A DNA stretch of 64,000 nt from Bacillus sp. DNRA2 (GCF_012843265.1 NZ_JABAIT010000001.1:460821-524820), one strand, 5' to 3'. Shown: positions 26,619 to 36,221, numbered from the stretch's first letter. The notes: generated from the letters alone by a model not told the origin. Numbers and translations are program-made.

Positions 26619-29054
26619 ATGTTGGAGCCTACACAACTAATGATCAAAATAAATCCTGCAGTACAATCAAACAAAGATCTACACCAGAAGACAAACGTAC
26701 AAGCAATTGCTAACACTAAATCGTTTGATCAAATCCTCTCTTTATTTAATCTTTTACAAACGCCGCTATCCAACGGCGTTAGCGAAAAAACAGCAATAAA
26801 AAATAGTACCGAAATTGAGGGGATAAGCTCCCAAAATCACGACAATCTTTCTGAAGAAGATTGGCTCGAATTGGACACCATCCTTCAGGAACTGTTCGGA
26901 CTGTTTCAGCAATTGCTCCCGATTGTCCAAACGACAAGTCAAACTGAAACCTTGACGATTTCAACTCGGCAGACAGAAACAACAATCGGACAACCACTTC
27001 AGCAAGTGATCGGTGATGTTCGAGCCGAACTAGTTGAATGGCTAGAAAAAGCTGGGGGCATCGAGAGTTTATCGCAGAGCGACAAGAACCAATTAATCGA
27101 AAAAATTGCACAATACACGAATGAAATACCAACGAGTGAAAAAATAAACCTAAATAGACCAACAGCAAGTAACCGGACGCAAAGAGAGTTCACAGCAACC
27201 TCGTCTGCGTCGGGGACAGCGGAAATGAAAGTAGCAAACAATCAAACTACAAATTCACAAATAGTTCTAGATCAAACAAACATGCTCGAACAAATCATGC
27301 GACTATTCGGAATAACTGAGCAAGTCGAAGCAACGAACAGCCCAGCTATCAACATTAGGGACGGTACAAACAAGGTTGATGCAAATCCGTTGTTTATGGG
27401 GACATTTACTAGAAACCCCCATGATTATTTATTGAATCGTCGGGTTATAAATTCAACTGTTCAAGTTAACTTACAAACACCACAGCAAGTAGTAGCTGTT
27501 GAGAGCTTAAGCTCTCCGTTTAGCAACGTAATGCTAACTGAAGATAGAGTCACTGGAAGTTTAATGAATGTGCCAGTTCAAGATTTTGATGCGACTGTAA
27601 TAAATCCGACATTAACGGAAGCTACTGAGCCCGCGATGACGATTCCGATCGCTGAGGAGAGCATTACACCAGAAATGGCAGAGGCTGAATTGAATAAAAT
27701 AAAGATTGTGCAGTCAGAACAATTGCAACAAAATTACACAACATCAAATACAACCAATACACCATTACCGTTGGATTTAGTATCGGATACAAATAATTTA
27801 CAAGTAGGGGACAAATTATTATCTTTCAACAGTAAAGAAGCCGGACTCAATGAAATGTCCCAGGAACCACCAATCGAATTTGCCAGAAGGGCAGAAACGG
27901 AAAGTCTGACACAACAGCGACCTGTTCAAGAATCTGATCCAAGTCCAAAAGACAATGTCATGGCTCAAGAATTTGTGGAGCAAGCTGTCACGCAGGCAAC
28001 AGAAAATAAGCAAAACCCACAAAAGTTAGCTGTTGATCACATAGCAACAACGAGGCATGCCCAAGTAACTGTCGACACTTCACCGCCACTGCCTGATAAA
28101 CGAAAAACATCGGAAGTAATCCCAAGAACGGACAGTTCTGATGATACTCAACAAGCGGGCATAAACGTGCTACCTAAAATGAACGGAACAAATGGTAATT
28201 CTGTCGATTCCGCGCATTTGCAAAATCGACCATTAACAGTGCCCATAAGCGAAAGACAGGCCGTCCAAACGAACGTAACTGATAAGGTATATACATCATC
28301 AGGTAATCAAAGTCAGATCAATCAAGTGTCACTTACTGATAAAGAAACAACGACAATAAAAGCAGAAACACTGCCGCCAGATTTGACAACTGAGCGCATT
28401 CCGACAGCTGATGGACAACTGCAAGATAGCGGCATCATTCAACAGTCTCAGCAAAACGAAACGACAACAATTAGAACATCTGGCAACAGCCAAACGGCTC
28501 AACCAGCGCAAGCACAAGCGACACTGACGCTTTCAAGCTTTGTGCCTGATGTAAGCGAATGGATGGGACGATTTTTCAAAATCACGCGAGATAAGACCGG
28601 AACGGATGAGGCAAAATTTTCAATGTACCCTGAGCATTTAGGACATTTGGAGATTAAAATAGCTGCCCAGAAAGGCCATATTACTGCACAAATCATCGCG
28701 GATACACAGACGGCCAAGGAAGCGTTGGAAGGGCAATTGTCGATGTTGAAACAAGCCCTTCAGCAACAAGGCTTGCAGGTTCAAAAAATTGAAATCATCC
28801 AGCACATGCCAAACTTGCCGGATGTAAATCAAGGGAACAATCCTTCCTTCTCACAAGGTGGAAGTAATCAAAATCAGCAACATTTTAATCAGCAAAATGA
28901 GCAGTCAGGCAATAACGCTTCCCAATCAACAACCTATTCAGCCGAGAAGGAAGACGGGGCATTGCCACCAGTTGACAAGGAGAAATCAGTGCCGGCTTTT
29001 ACATACGGAGGAAACCAAGTACGTACCTCCTCGCGTATTGATTTTTCGGCATAG
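26619..29054 (+). CDS. fliK: FliK hook-length control protein, long form
   Basis: 811 residues, much longer than the roughly 490 of B. subtilis. The first 630 residues are low-complexity, rich in T, S, Q, N and E; the C-terminal Flg_hook domain is clear (FSMYPEHLGHLEIKIAAQKG then LQQQGLQVQKIEI), followed by a Q/N-rich tail. FliK is exported, measures the hook and switches FlhB. The ATG follows AAAGGAGG; a TTG one codon later is possible. It starts a second operon with its own upstream region. Confidence 0.93.
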   Translation: MLEPTQLMIKINPAVQSNKDLHQKTNVQAIANTKSFDQILSLFNLLQTPLSNGVSEKTAIKNSTEIEGISSQNHDNLSEEDWLELDTILQELFGLFQQLLPIVQTTSQTETLTISTRQTETTIGQPLQQVIGDVRAELVEWLEKAGGIESLSQSDKNQLIEKIAQYTNEIPTSEKINLNRPTASNRTQREFTATSSASGTAEMKVANNQTTNSQIVLDQTNMLEQIMRLFGITEQVEATNSPAINIRDGTNKVDANPLFMGTFTRNPHDYLLNRRVINSTVQVNLQTPQQVVAVESLSSPFSNVMLTEDRVTGSLMNVPVQDFDATVINPTLTEATEPAMTIPIAEESITPEMAEAELNKIKIVQSEQLQQNYTTSNTTNTPLPLDLVSDTNNLQVGDKLLSFNSKEAGLNEMSQEPPIEFARRAETESLTQQRPVQESDPSPKDNVMAQEFVEQAVTQATENKQNPQKLAVDHIATTRHAQVTVDTSPPLPDKRKTSEVIPRTDSSDDTQQAGINVLPKMNGTNGNSVDSAHLQNRPLTVPISERQAVQTNVTDKVYTSSGNQSQINQVSLTDKETTTIKAETLPPDLTTERIPTADGQLQDSGIIQQSQQNETTTIRTSGNSQTAQPAQAQATLTLSSFVPDVSEWMGRFFKITRDKTGTDEAKFSMYPEHLGHLEIKIAAQKGHITAQIIADTQTAKEALEGQLSMLKQALQQQGLQVQKIEIIQHMPNLPDVNQGNNPSFSQGGSNQNQQHFNQQNEQSGNNASQSTTYSAEKEDGALPPVDKEKSVPAFTYGGNQVRTSSRIDFSA

Positions 29055-29069
29055 GAAGGAGCACCGTGG

Positions 29070-29507
29070 ATGACCAATTGGGTTGATGTCACCAACGTTG
29101 CAAAAAACAATTCAAAATTTAGCAATGTGAAATCATACGAAGAACAAAGTGTCTTGGGTAAGGATGCCTTTTTAAAAATATTAACAACACAGCTTTCCAA
29201 TCAAGATCCCTCAAGTCCGCTTGAGGATAAAGATTTTATCGCGCAAATGGCAACCTTCAGCTCGCTGGAGCAATTGACAAATTTAAATGCGGCGTTTGCA
29301 AAATTCTCCGGTAATCGAATGAGCAATTTTGCAGCAACAATCGGTAAACAAGTAACCTGGACACCCGATGGGGCGACTGAAGCAACGACAGGTGAAGTAA
29401 CTGGAATTTCTACACAAAATGGCAGTTATTTTTATATAGTCGGAGATAAAAAAGTTCCTGTTGAAGCAATTACTGAAATCAAGCAAAAGGCCAATGAAAC
29501 TGTCTGA
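29070..29507 (+). CDS. flgD: FlgD hook cap protein
   Basis: 145 residues with the conserved LGKDAFLKILTTQLSNQDPS and PLEDKDFIAQMATFSSLEQL blocks and a short beta-rich tail. FlgD caps the growing hook and is lost when the hook is complete. It lies 15 nt after fliK, the standard order fliK-flgD-flgE. Confidence 0.97.
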   Translation: MTNWVDVTNVAKNNSKFSNVKSYEEQSVLGKDAFLKILTTQLSNQDPSSPLEDKDFIAQMATFSSLEQLTNLNAAFAKFSGNRMSNFAATIGKQVTWTPDGATEATTGEVTGISTQNGSYFYIVGDKKVPVEAITEIKQKANETV

Positions 29508-29542
29508 TTAGATAAATTTCAAAAATATAGGAGGAAATATTC

Positions 29543-30481
29543 ATGTTAAAATCACTATACTCTGGTGTTTCAGGTATGAAAGGTTTTCAAACAAAATTAG
29601 ACGTAATTGGGAATAATATTGCCAATGTTAATACTGTAGGATTTAAGAAAAGCCGTGTTATGTTCCAAGATATCATGAACCAAAATATTGCCGGTGCGAC
29701 ACCACCAATTGGCGAACGTGGTGGTAAAAATCCAATGCAAATTGGTCTTGGTTCAAAGGTTGGAGCGATTGAAACACTTCACACGCCTGGAAGCCCAATG
29801 ACAACATATATTGGCACAGATTTAATGATTGATGGCGATTCATATTTTGTTGTTGGTCCAAAGAAAAGCTCCTTCGATGCTGATACAAACTTATTAACGA
29901 AAGCCGGTAACTTTACCCGCGATTCAAATGGTTATCTCGTAACTTCGAATGGTTACTTTTTATCAGGCACAAATTCAATCCCAAGTGGCCCGAATCCTAC
30001 TGATCCATTAGTAGAACAACAGGTTTCAATTAAGATCGTTGGGGATGAATTGACAAATTCAAAATTTACATCCTATTCAATTGATGCTGATGGCTATATC
30101 AACGTGGTTGATGCAGACGGAAGAATTGGTAAATTAGCAGTTAATTCTGCTGGCCAATATTATTTAAATGAATCGCCTGATCCAACACAACAGTATGAAA
30201 ATATCTCGATTACTACGGGAACAGTCAGTAACACTGCCGGTTTAACTAAAGTTGGAAATACCATGTTCAAGGTTAGTGGAAACTCAGGACAAGCTAATAT
30301 TGGCCGTATTGCAGCACTTGAAGGTGGCGAAATCTACTCTGGTTCACTAGAAATGTCTAACGTTGACCTTACTGAAGAATTCACAGAAATGATCGTTGCC
30401 CAACGTGGGTTCCAAGCGAACTCTAGAATGATTACGACATCTGATTCAATCCTTGAAGAAGTCGTTAACTTAAAACGATAA
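29543..30481 (+). CDS. flgE: FlgE hook protein
   Basis: 312 residues. N-terminal SLYSGVSGMKGFQTKLDVIG with GNNIANVNTVGFKKSR; C-terminal VDLTEEFTEMIVAQRGFQAN. FlgE polymerises into the hook. AGGAGGAAATATTC precedes the ATG. The gene normally next to it, swrD (flbD), is not present. Confidence 0.97.
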   Translation: MLKSLYSGVSGMKGFQTKLDVIGNNIANVNTVGFKKSRVMFQDIMNQNIAGATPPIGERGGKNPMQIGLGSKVGAIETLHTPGSPMTTYIGTDLMIDGDSYFVVGPKKSSFDADTNLLTKAGNFTRDSNGYLVTSNGYFLSGTNSIPSGPNPTDPLVEQQVSIKIVGDELTNSKFTSYSIDADGYINVVDADGRIGKLAVNSAGQYYLNESPDPTQQYENISITTGTVSNTAGLTKVGNTMFKVSGNSGQANIGRIAALEGGEIYSGSLEMSNVDLTEEFTEMIVAQRGFQANSRMITTSDSILEEVVNLKR

Positions 30482-30540
30482 GATTAGTGGAATTCAATGG
30501 GAGTTCACGAGCCTCCCTTTGTAAAAAGGTAGGGGATATC

Positions 30541-30966
30541 ATGAAAGCCAAATTAAAAGTCATTATCATTATGGCCCTTTCAGCAATCGTATTGCTGGGG
30601 GTCATCTGGTTTGGATTGACTCAATTAACGAAAAAAGAAGAAAAGCCAAAAGGACTTTCTGCTGATGAAATTGTGGAAACTAGTGTGGAGACTGAGATGA
30701 TTACAACAAATCTCGGTTCCGGTGGCTACATCCAATTACGTTTCCGAATCCAAGCTAGCAATAAGGACGCTGTTGAGGAGTTAACAGAACGTAATTTTCA
30801 AGTCCGCAACATCGTGTTACGATTGGCGGCTTCTATGACTACCGAAGAAGCGAAAAGTGCTAATGGTATGATCAAGTTTGAAGAGGACATGAAGAATCAA
30901 CTAAATGAACTGCTGCAAAGCGGAACAGTGATACGAGTGTATACAACGGATAAGATCATTCAGTAA
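30541..30966 (+). CDS. fliL: FliL basal body-associated protein, first copy
   Basis: 141 residues from ATG 30541 (the frame stays open from 30487, without ribosome site). One transmembrane segment (about 5-26) and a periplasmic domain with the FliL features MITTNLGSGGYIQLRFRIQA and VRNIVLRLAASMTTEEAKS. FliL rings surround stators and support torque. Upstream of fliM as usual. Confidence 0.9.
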   Translation: MKAKLKVIIIMALSAIVLLGVIWFGLTQLTKKEEKPKGLSADEIVETSVETEMITTNLGSGGYIQLRFRIQASNKDAVEELTERNFQVRNIVLRLAASMTTEEAKSANGMIKFEEDMKNQLNELLQSGTVIRVYTTDKIIQ

Positions 30967-30992
30967 CTCACGGAAGAGTTAGGGGGATACCT

Positions 30993-31967
30993 TTGTCAGA
31001 CGTATTATCGCAACAAGAAATAGATGCACTATTGTCCGCCATAAAAAGTGGAGAAATACATGCATCAGATGTTACAGACAAGCAGGAGAAAGTAAAAGTT
31101 TATGATTTTAAACGCGCTATGCGCTACTCCAAGGATCAGCTCCGCAGCATCACGCGTATTCATGAAAATTTTGCACGCTTGTTAACAACTTACCTTTCTG
31201 CTCAACTAAGAACCTACGTTCAAATTGAGATCGACTTGGTAGACCAGGTTACCTACCATGAATTTATCGCGTCCATCCCCTCGCGAACGGTTTTGAACGT
31301 GTTTGCCGTACATCCAATGGATGGAAAGATGGTCATGGAAATTAATCCACAGGTTACCTACGCAGTGTTGGAGCGGCTCTTAGGCGGGCAAGGGGCACCG
31401 GTGAATCGAAATGGGTCTTTGACAGAAATCGAGACAGTTTTAATGAAAAAAATCTTCTCTCGGGCTTTTAATTTGTACACTGATGCTTGGGAAAATATCG
31501 AAAGAATACGTGTCAATTGGGAAGGAATTGAATCGAACCCGCAATTTATTCAGATCGCTGCCCCAAATGATACAGTCATTATCATTGTTCTTCATACCAC
31601 TATAGGAGAGATTACAGGTCGGATGACTTTATGTCTGCCACATTTAATCTTGGAGCCTGTTTTATCAAAATTAACATCACAGCAATGGCTATCTTCGTTG
31701 GCGAAATCAAATTCTCCATCTGAGGATGTTATCAAGCAAAATTTGGACAATGTCATCATTCCCGTTATTGCAGAACTTGGCAGAGCAACCATACCCATTT
31801 CGGATGTTTTGAATTTGCAAGTAGGTGATGTAATTGGGATTGAAACTGGGAAGGTTCGGGTAAAGGTTGGCGAGCACACAAGATTTCTCGGAAACCCAGG
31901 AACCCAAAAGGGGCATTATGCAGTACAAATCGACCAAGTAATCGATACGGAAGGAGATCATCTATAG
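30993..31967 (+). CDS. fliM: FliM flagellar switch protein
   Basis: 324 residues, TTG start. N-terminal CheY-P-binding peptide LSQQEIDALLSAIKSGE, middle CheC-like domain (VYDFKRAMRYSKDQLRSITR) and C-terminal SpoA domain (LNLQVGDVIGIETGKVRVKV). It sits between FliG and FliY in the C ring. Confidence 0.97.
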   Translation: MSDVLSQQEIDALLSAIKSGEIHASDVTDKQEKVKVYDFKRAMRYSKDQLRSITRIHENFARLLTTYLSAQLRTYVQIEIDLVDQVTYHEFIASIPSRTVLNVFAVHPMDGKMVMEINPQVTYAVLERLLGGQGAPVNRNGSLTEIETVLMKKIFSRAFNLYTDAWENIERIRVNWEGIESNPQFIQIAAPNDTVIIIVLHTTIGEITGRMTLCLPHLILEPVLSKLTSQQWLSSLAKSNSPSEDVIKQNLDNVIIPVIAELGRATIPISDVLNLQVGDVIGIETGKVRVKVGEHTRFLGNPGTQKGHYAVQIDQVIDTEGDHL

Positions 31968-31968
31968 T

Positions 31969-33102
31969 ATGAATGAAGGTTCACTATCACAGGAAGAGAT
32001 TAATGCGCTGTTTAACCAAGCAGCTACTGCCAGTGTAAAACCTGTTCTTAAGGTGGAAGATTATTTAACACCAATGGAAATCGATGCGCTTGGCGAGATT
32101 GGAAATATCTCCTTAGGTAGTTCGACAACAGCTCTATCCACCCTATTAAACCAGCGGGTGGTCATCACGACTCCCGAGCTTTCGGTGTTTGAGCATGACC
32201 ACATCGATGAACTGGTTGAGGAAAAGCAAGTTGCCATCCATGTCGATTATACGACAGGTTTACGTGGGAAAAATTTGTTATTAATAAAAGAAAAAGATGC
32301 AAAAATTATTGCCAATCTCATGATGGGCGGAGATGGCACCAATTTAGAGCCAGAATTGACTGACTTACATTTAAGTGCTGTTCAGGAAGCGATGAATCAA
32401 ATGATGGGATCAGCCGCAACGTCTATGTCGACAATGATCCATCAGAAAGTGGATATATCACCACCAGAAATTGATTTAGTAGATATTCCGCTTGAAAAAA
32501 TGAAAGAAATTGATGACAACATCTTAATTAAAGTTTCATTTCGCCTTAAAGTTGGTGAATTAATTGATTCTAATATGTTGCAGTTAATCCCGATTTCTTT
32601 TGCCAAGGAAATGGTTAGGAAGATTATTGGTGGAGAAGAGCCAAAACCACAGCCAGAACCAGTATCGCCGCCTGTGCAGACTTCACCTGCTCCATCACCA
32701 AGAGTAGAAACGCAAGCGCCACAGCAGCAAGTAGTGCGGCCAGAGCCAATCGCTCAATCAGCTCCACCAAGAGAAAGTGCCAATGTTCAGAAGGTAGAAT
32801 TTACTTCATTCTCGGAGCCAGCGCGTTCGCCTGAAGGGGTACATAATTTAAATATGCTTTATGATATCCCGCTTGAAATTACGGTTGAATTGGGGCGCAC
32901 AGAACTTCCGATTAAGAAAATACTGGAATTAGGTCCTGGTGCGGTCATTCCTTTAGATAAATTGGCTGGAGAACCAGTCGATATCCTTGCAAACCATAAG
33001 TTAATCGCCAAGGGCGAGGTTGTGGTCATTGAAGAAAACTTTGGTGTTCGGATAACAGACATTATCAGTCCAGCTGATCGCTTATCAAACATGACAAAAT
33101 AG
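31969..33102 (+). CDS. fliY: FliY switch protein with CheC-type phosphatase domain
   Basis: 377 residues. N-terminal SLSQEEINALFNQ binds CheY-P. Two CheC phosphatase motifs are present (ALGEIGNISLGSSTTAL near 40; VQEAMNQMMGSAATSMSTM near 140). A P/Q-rich linker (about 225-275) leads to a FliN-type SpoA domain (MLYDIPLEITVELGRTELPI). FliY both builds the C ring and dephosphorylates CheY. With no cheC or cheX in the window it may be the main phosphatase. Confidence 0.97.
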   Translation: MNEGSLSQEEINALFNQAATASVKPVLKVEDYLTPMEIDALGEIGNISLGSSTTALSTLLNQRVVITTPELSVFEHDHIDELVEEKQVAIHVDYTTGLRGKNLLLIKEKDAKIIANLMMGGDGTNLEPELTDLHLSAVQEAMNQMMGSAATSMSTMIHQKVDISPPEIDLVDIPLEKMKEIDDNILIKVSFRLKVGELIDSNMLQLIPISFAKEMVRKIIGGEEPKPQPEPVSPPVQTSPAPSPRVETQAPQQQVVRPEPIAQSAPPRESANVQKVEFTSFSEPARSPEGVHNLNMLYDIPLEITVELGRTELPIKKILELGPGAVIPLDKLAGEPVDILANHKLIAKGEVVVIEENFGVRITDIISPADRLSNMTK

Positions 33103-33129
33103 ACCATTATTTATTGGAGGATTATGCCG

Positions 33130-33492
33130 ATGGCAAGAGTGTTAATCGTAGATGATGCAGCTTTTATGCGTATGATGTTAAAAGATATATTAACAAAAAA
33201 TGGTATGGAAGTAGTCGGTGAGGCGGCTAATGGTGTTGAGGGAATCGAAAAATACCGTGAGCTTACGCCTGACTTAGTAACAATGGACATTACGATGCCG
33301 GAGATGGATGGAATCTCGGCAGTAAAAGGCATTCGTGCTGAATATCCGCAAGCAAATATTATTATGTGCTCAGCAATGGGCCAGCAGCCGATGGTAATCG
33401 AGGCGATTCAAGCCGGGGCTAAGGATTTCGTTGTAAAGCCATTCCAACCTGACCGCGTTATGGAATCCATAAATAAGGTATTGGGTAAATAG
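33130..33492 (+). CDS. cheY: CheY response regulator, first copy
   Basis: 120 residues, closely matching Bacillus CheY: RVLIVDDAAFMRMMLKDIL, phospho-Asp in TMDITMPEMDG (near 54), Thr/Ser switch in MCSAMGQQ and Lys in FVVKPFQPDR. ATG 33130 lies 9 nt after TTGGAGG; ATG 33124 is too close. In Bacillus CheY-P binds FliM and promotes smooth swimming. It follows fliY directly. Confidence 0.96.
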   Translation: MARVLIVDDAAFMRMMLKDILTKNGMEVVGEAANGVEGIEKYRELTPDLVTMDITMPEMDGISAVKGIRAEYPQANIIMCSAMGQQPMVIEAIQAGAKDFVVKPFQPDRVMESINKVLGK

Positions 33493-33546
33493 GATAGCAA
33501 ACCACAGCATCCTTATATGTGTTTATTTATGGAGGGGGAAAGTAGC

Positions 33547-33945
33547 TTGGTTTCATCGCTTGGCAATTGCCCAAAATGTGGGAAGTTATATTTAAAAGTA
33601 AGAAAGATTTGTGATGCATGCTTTGAAAAACAAGAGGAGGATTTCCGTAAAGTATCATCCTATTTATGGGATCATCCAGGCTGCAGCATGAAAGAATTAA
33701 GTGAAGGCACAGACGTTTCGACTTCGCAAATCCGGCAATTCATCATGGAAAATCGGATTCTCATCGGCCAGTTTTCCAATTTATCCTACCCATGCGACTC
33801 ATGCGGAAAACCGATTAAGCACGGTCGAACTTGTCCAAGCTGTTTAAAAAATGTACGAGAACTAGCGCAAACGATCGAGTTTGAAAAGCAAAAAGAAAAA
33901 GAAGAAAAAGATCGTCCCAGCAGTTATAAGATTTATAGAGATTGA
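33547..33945 (+). CDS. YvyF-like flagellar operon zinc-binding protein
   Basis: 132 residues from TTG 33547 after GGAGGGGGA. Two cysteine pairs at each end (CPKCGK...CDAC; CDSCGK...CPSC) suggest zinc ribbons around a winged-helix-like middle (MKELSEGTDVSTSQIRQFIM). This is the layout of YvyF (TIGR03826 type), found upstream of flgM in B. subtilis; here it is at the end of the fliK-cheY operon. The biochemical role is not known. Confidence 0.8.
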   Translation: MVSSLGNCPKCGKLYLKVRKICDACFEKQEEDFRKVSSYLWDHPGCSMKELSEGTDVSTSQIRQFIMENRILIGQFSNLSYPCDSCGKPIKHGRTCPSCLKNVRELAQTIEFEKQKEKEEKDRPSSYKIYRD

Positions 33946-33958
33946 TGATGATAGGAGA

Positions 33959-33992
33959 GCACTTATATTTTGCGTATAAGTGCCCTTTTTAA
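33959..33992 (+). terminator. Rho-independent terminator after yvyF-like gene
   Basis: Perfect 9-bp stem GCACTTATA / TATAAGTGC with loop TTTTGCG then CCTTTTT. Its 3' half (ATAAGTGCCCT plus T-rich run) is repeated through the tandem array that follows. Confidence 0.85.
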
Positions 33993-33999
33993 TGTGTGG

Positions 34000-34525
34000 G
34001 GGCAGAAATAGGTCACATAGCTAGGTGTTTAGTGCCCTGTTTTTATAGGGTGGACTCAAAATAGGTAACATAGAGAGGTTATAAGTGCCCTCATTTTAGC
34101 GTTGAACTCCAAATAGGTAACTTAGAGAAGTAATAAGTGCCCTCATTTTAGCGGTGAACTCCAAATAGGTAACATAGAGAGGTTATAAGTGCTCTCATTT
34201 TAGCGTTGAACCAAGAATAGGTAACTTAAAGAAGTTATAAGTACCCTCATTTTAGCGGTGAACATAGAATAGGTAACTTAAAGAAGTTATAAGTGCCCTC
34301 ATTTTAGCGGTGAATCTAGAATAGGTAACTTAGAGAAGTTATAAGTACCCTCATTTTAGCGGTGAACCTAGAATAGGTAACTTAGAGAAGTTATAAGTAC
34401 CCTCATTTTAGCGTTGAACTCCAAATAGGTAACATAGAGAGGTTATAAGTGCCCTCATTTTAGCGGTGAATCTAGAATAGGTAACTTAGTGGAGAAGTAA
34501 GTGCCCTATTTTTAGTGGTGGACAA
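34000..34525. repeat. Tandem array of about ten 52-bp units
   Basis: AATAGGTAAC recurs at 34060, 34112, 34164, 34216, 34268, 34320, 34372, 34424 and 34476: a strict 52-bp period, with one more diverged unit before. Each unit has a hairpin TAACTT-AGAG-AAGTTA (or variant), ATAAGTGCCCT, CATTTTAGCG(G/T)TGAA. The 619-nt gap between the convergent yvyF-like and motB genes holds only this array and the two terminators. Confidence 0.92.
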
Positions 34526-34563
34526 TAAAAAAACCGCTAAAGCACAACAGCTTTGGCGGTTTC
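34526..34563 (-). terminator. Rho-independent terminator of motA-motB
   Basis: On the minus strand: AACCGCCAAAGC / GCTTTAGCGGTT stem with a 6-nt loop, then a run of Ts, 2 nt past the motB stop. Confidence 0.88.
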
Positions 34564-34564
34564 G

Positions 34565-35365
34565 TTATTTACGGAGAATGATGATATTAACTCTTCGATT
34601 TAATTCGCGATTTTCTGGTGTATCATTTGCAGCGATTGGCTTGAATTCACCATATCCGGTGAAGCTCAAACGATTGGGGCTAATTCCGTTGTTTTGGAAA
34701 TAATGCAACACGGCTGCAGCACGTGCCCCTGATAACTCCCAGTTTGAGGTGAACTTAGAATTGTGAATCGGCCGGTTATCGGTGTGTCCTTCCACGATAA
34801 TCGGATTATCCAGCTTTGTTAAAATTTTCGTAATCTCGTCTAGACTAGGAATGAAATTTACTTTAATATTGTCACTTCCGGAATCGAACACAATCCGGTC
34901 TCTCAGGGTAATTTGAATCCCTTGACTAATATCATTTAGTGTAATTTCGGCATTCAAATTATTTTCCTCGATGTGACTTTGCAAATCACTCATTAAGTCT
35001 TGCAGCTTTTGTTCTTCCTTATCATTAATTGCAGTCCCAGGGATAGGCTTTTTACCATTCTCATTTTTTTCGGTTTCGGTCCCAGATTGCTGTTTTTCTG
35101 TTCCATCTTCACCTGTTGACGGTTGTTTGCCCGGCGTACCTGGAGCAGGTTCTCCACCACTACCTTCAAAAATCATAAAGGTATTTAGCGCTTCATTAAG
35201 GGAATCAAATAGCAAATTGGTCCTATCCATATCCTCTGAACGCATCGAAAAAAGAACGATAAACAGGGCGAGAAGTAAGGTGAGCAAATCCGAATAGGGA
35301 ATCAGCCATGTCTCATCAATATGATCTTCTTCATGATTTTTCTTCAATTTCCTCTTTCTGGCCAC
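34565..35365 (-). CDS. motB: MotB stator protein
   Basis: 266 residues. One transmembrane segment with ion-binding Asp26 (IPYSDLLTLLLALFIVLFSM), a polar linker rich in E, G, K and P (about 75-120), and a C-terminal OmpA-like peptidoglycan-binding domain (IIVEGHTDNRPI; RLSFTGYGEFKPIAANDT; NRRVNIII). Val37 is the residue typical of proton-type MotB, while Ser-Met after it resembles sodium-type MotS, so the ion is not settled. On the minus strand with motA, 16 nt apart. Confidence 0.95.
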   Translation of the reverse strand: MARKRKLKKNHEEDHIDETWLIPYSDLLTLLLALFIVLFSMRSEDMDRTNLLFDSLNEALNTFMIFEGSGGEPAPGTPGKQPSTGEDGTEKQQSGTETEKNENGKKPIPGTAINDKEEQKLQDLMSDLQSHIEENNLNAEITLNDISQGIQITLRDRIVFDSGSDNIKVNFIPSLDEITKILTKLDNPIIVEGHTDNRPIHNSKFTSNWELSGARAAAVLHYFQNNGISPNRLSFTGYGEFKPIAANDTPENRELNRRVNIIILRK

Positions 35366-35381
35366 TGGAAACCCTCCAATA

Positions 35382-36173
35382 TTACGATGCCGAGCTTAAG
35401 TTTTTCTTTTCTAGTTCCTCTGGATTTAAGTACACGTTTAACTTGTGCTCTAACTGCCTGCTAGTGATGCCTTCCTGAAGCGAGAGTAGACCCTCAACCA
35501 TAATTTGTCTTATTTCAACCTCTGCTCTAGAAATCAATTTCAATTTATTACTCATTGGATGCCATAATACATATCCGGTGAAAATCCCTAATAAAGTGGC
35601 GATGAATGCCGCAGCAATCGAGTGACCGAGCGCCTCTACATCATTTAAATTGCCTAATGCAGCGATAAGACCTACTACCGCACCCAATACCCCAAGTGTT
35701 GGAGCATACATGCCTGCCTGAGAAAAAATTAAAGCACCTTTACGATGGCGCTCCTCCATGGCACTAATTTTTTCAAGTAGAACATCACGGGCAAATTCAG
35801 AATCAGTTGTATCGACGATAATTTCAAGACCTTGCTTCAAAAATAGGTCATCGACGTTTTGGATTTCACTTTCAAGACCAAGTAAACCCTCTTTTCTGGC
35901 GATGGTTGCCCATTTTGTGAATGTATCGATCAATTCAAGTTTTGAAGGAAGTTGTTTGCCGCCCCCGAAAATGATTTTGAAAAGAACGGGCATCTTCTTG
36001 ATTTCGTTTAATGGAAAACTTACAAATAAAGACGCTGCTGTCCCGCCAATGATGATTAAATATGCTGCGGGGTTGTTAACAAGTGCGACGAGATTTGCTC
36101 CTTTTAGCACCATTCCGACCCCGATTGCAACAAGCGCCAAAACAATCCCTATGAGTGTTGAAGGATCCTTCAA
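35382..36173 (-). CDS. motA: MotA stator protein
   Basis: 263 residues with four membrane segments and the family blocks IIGGTAASLFVSFPLNEIKK, IFSQAGMYAPTLGVLGAVVG and HSIAAAFIATLLGIFTGYVL. The cytoplasmic loop (about 60-140) contacts FliG. The start is TTG, 4 nt after AAAGGGGGTG. Reads away from cheA; this pair is the only motility operon on the minus strand. Confidence 0.95.
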   Translation of the reverse strand: MKDPSTLIGIVLALVAIGVGMVLKGANLVALVNNPAAYLIIIGGTAASLFVSFPLNEIKKMPVLFKIIFGGGKQLPSKLELIDTFTKWATIARKEGLLGLESEIQNVDDLFLKQGLEIIVDTTDSEFARDVLLEKISAMEERHRKGALIFSQAGMYAPTLGVLGAVVGLIAALGNLNDVEALGHSIAAAFIATLLGIFTGYVLWHPMSNKLKLISRAEVEIRQIMVEGLLSLQEGITSRQLEHKLNVYLNPEELEKKNLSSAS

Positions 36174-36221
36174 TTTGGCACCCCCTTTAATTAAAAAAAT
36201 GATATCAGTATTATTTTATTG

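Noticed and set aside
34000..34525. CRISPR array.
   Set aside because: The 52-bp units are contiguous with no unique spacers, and no cas genes are present.
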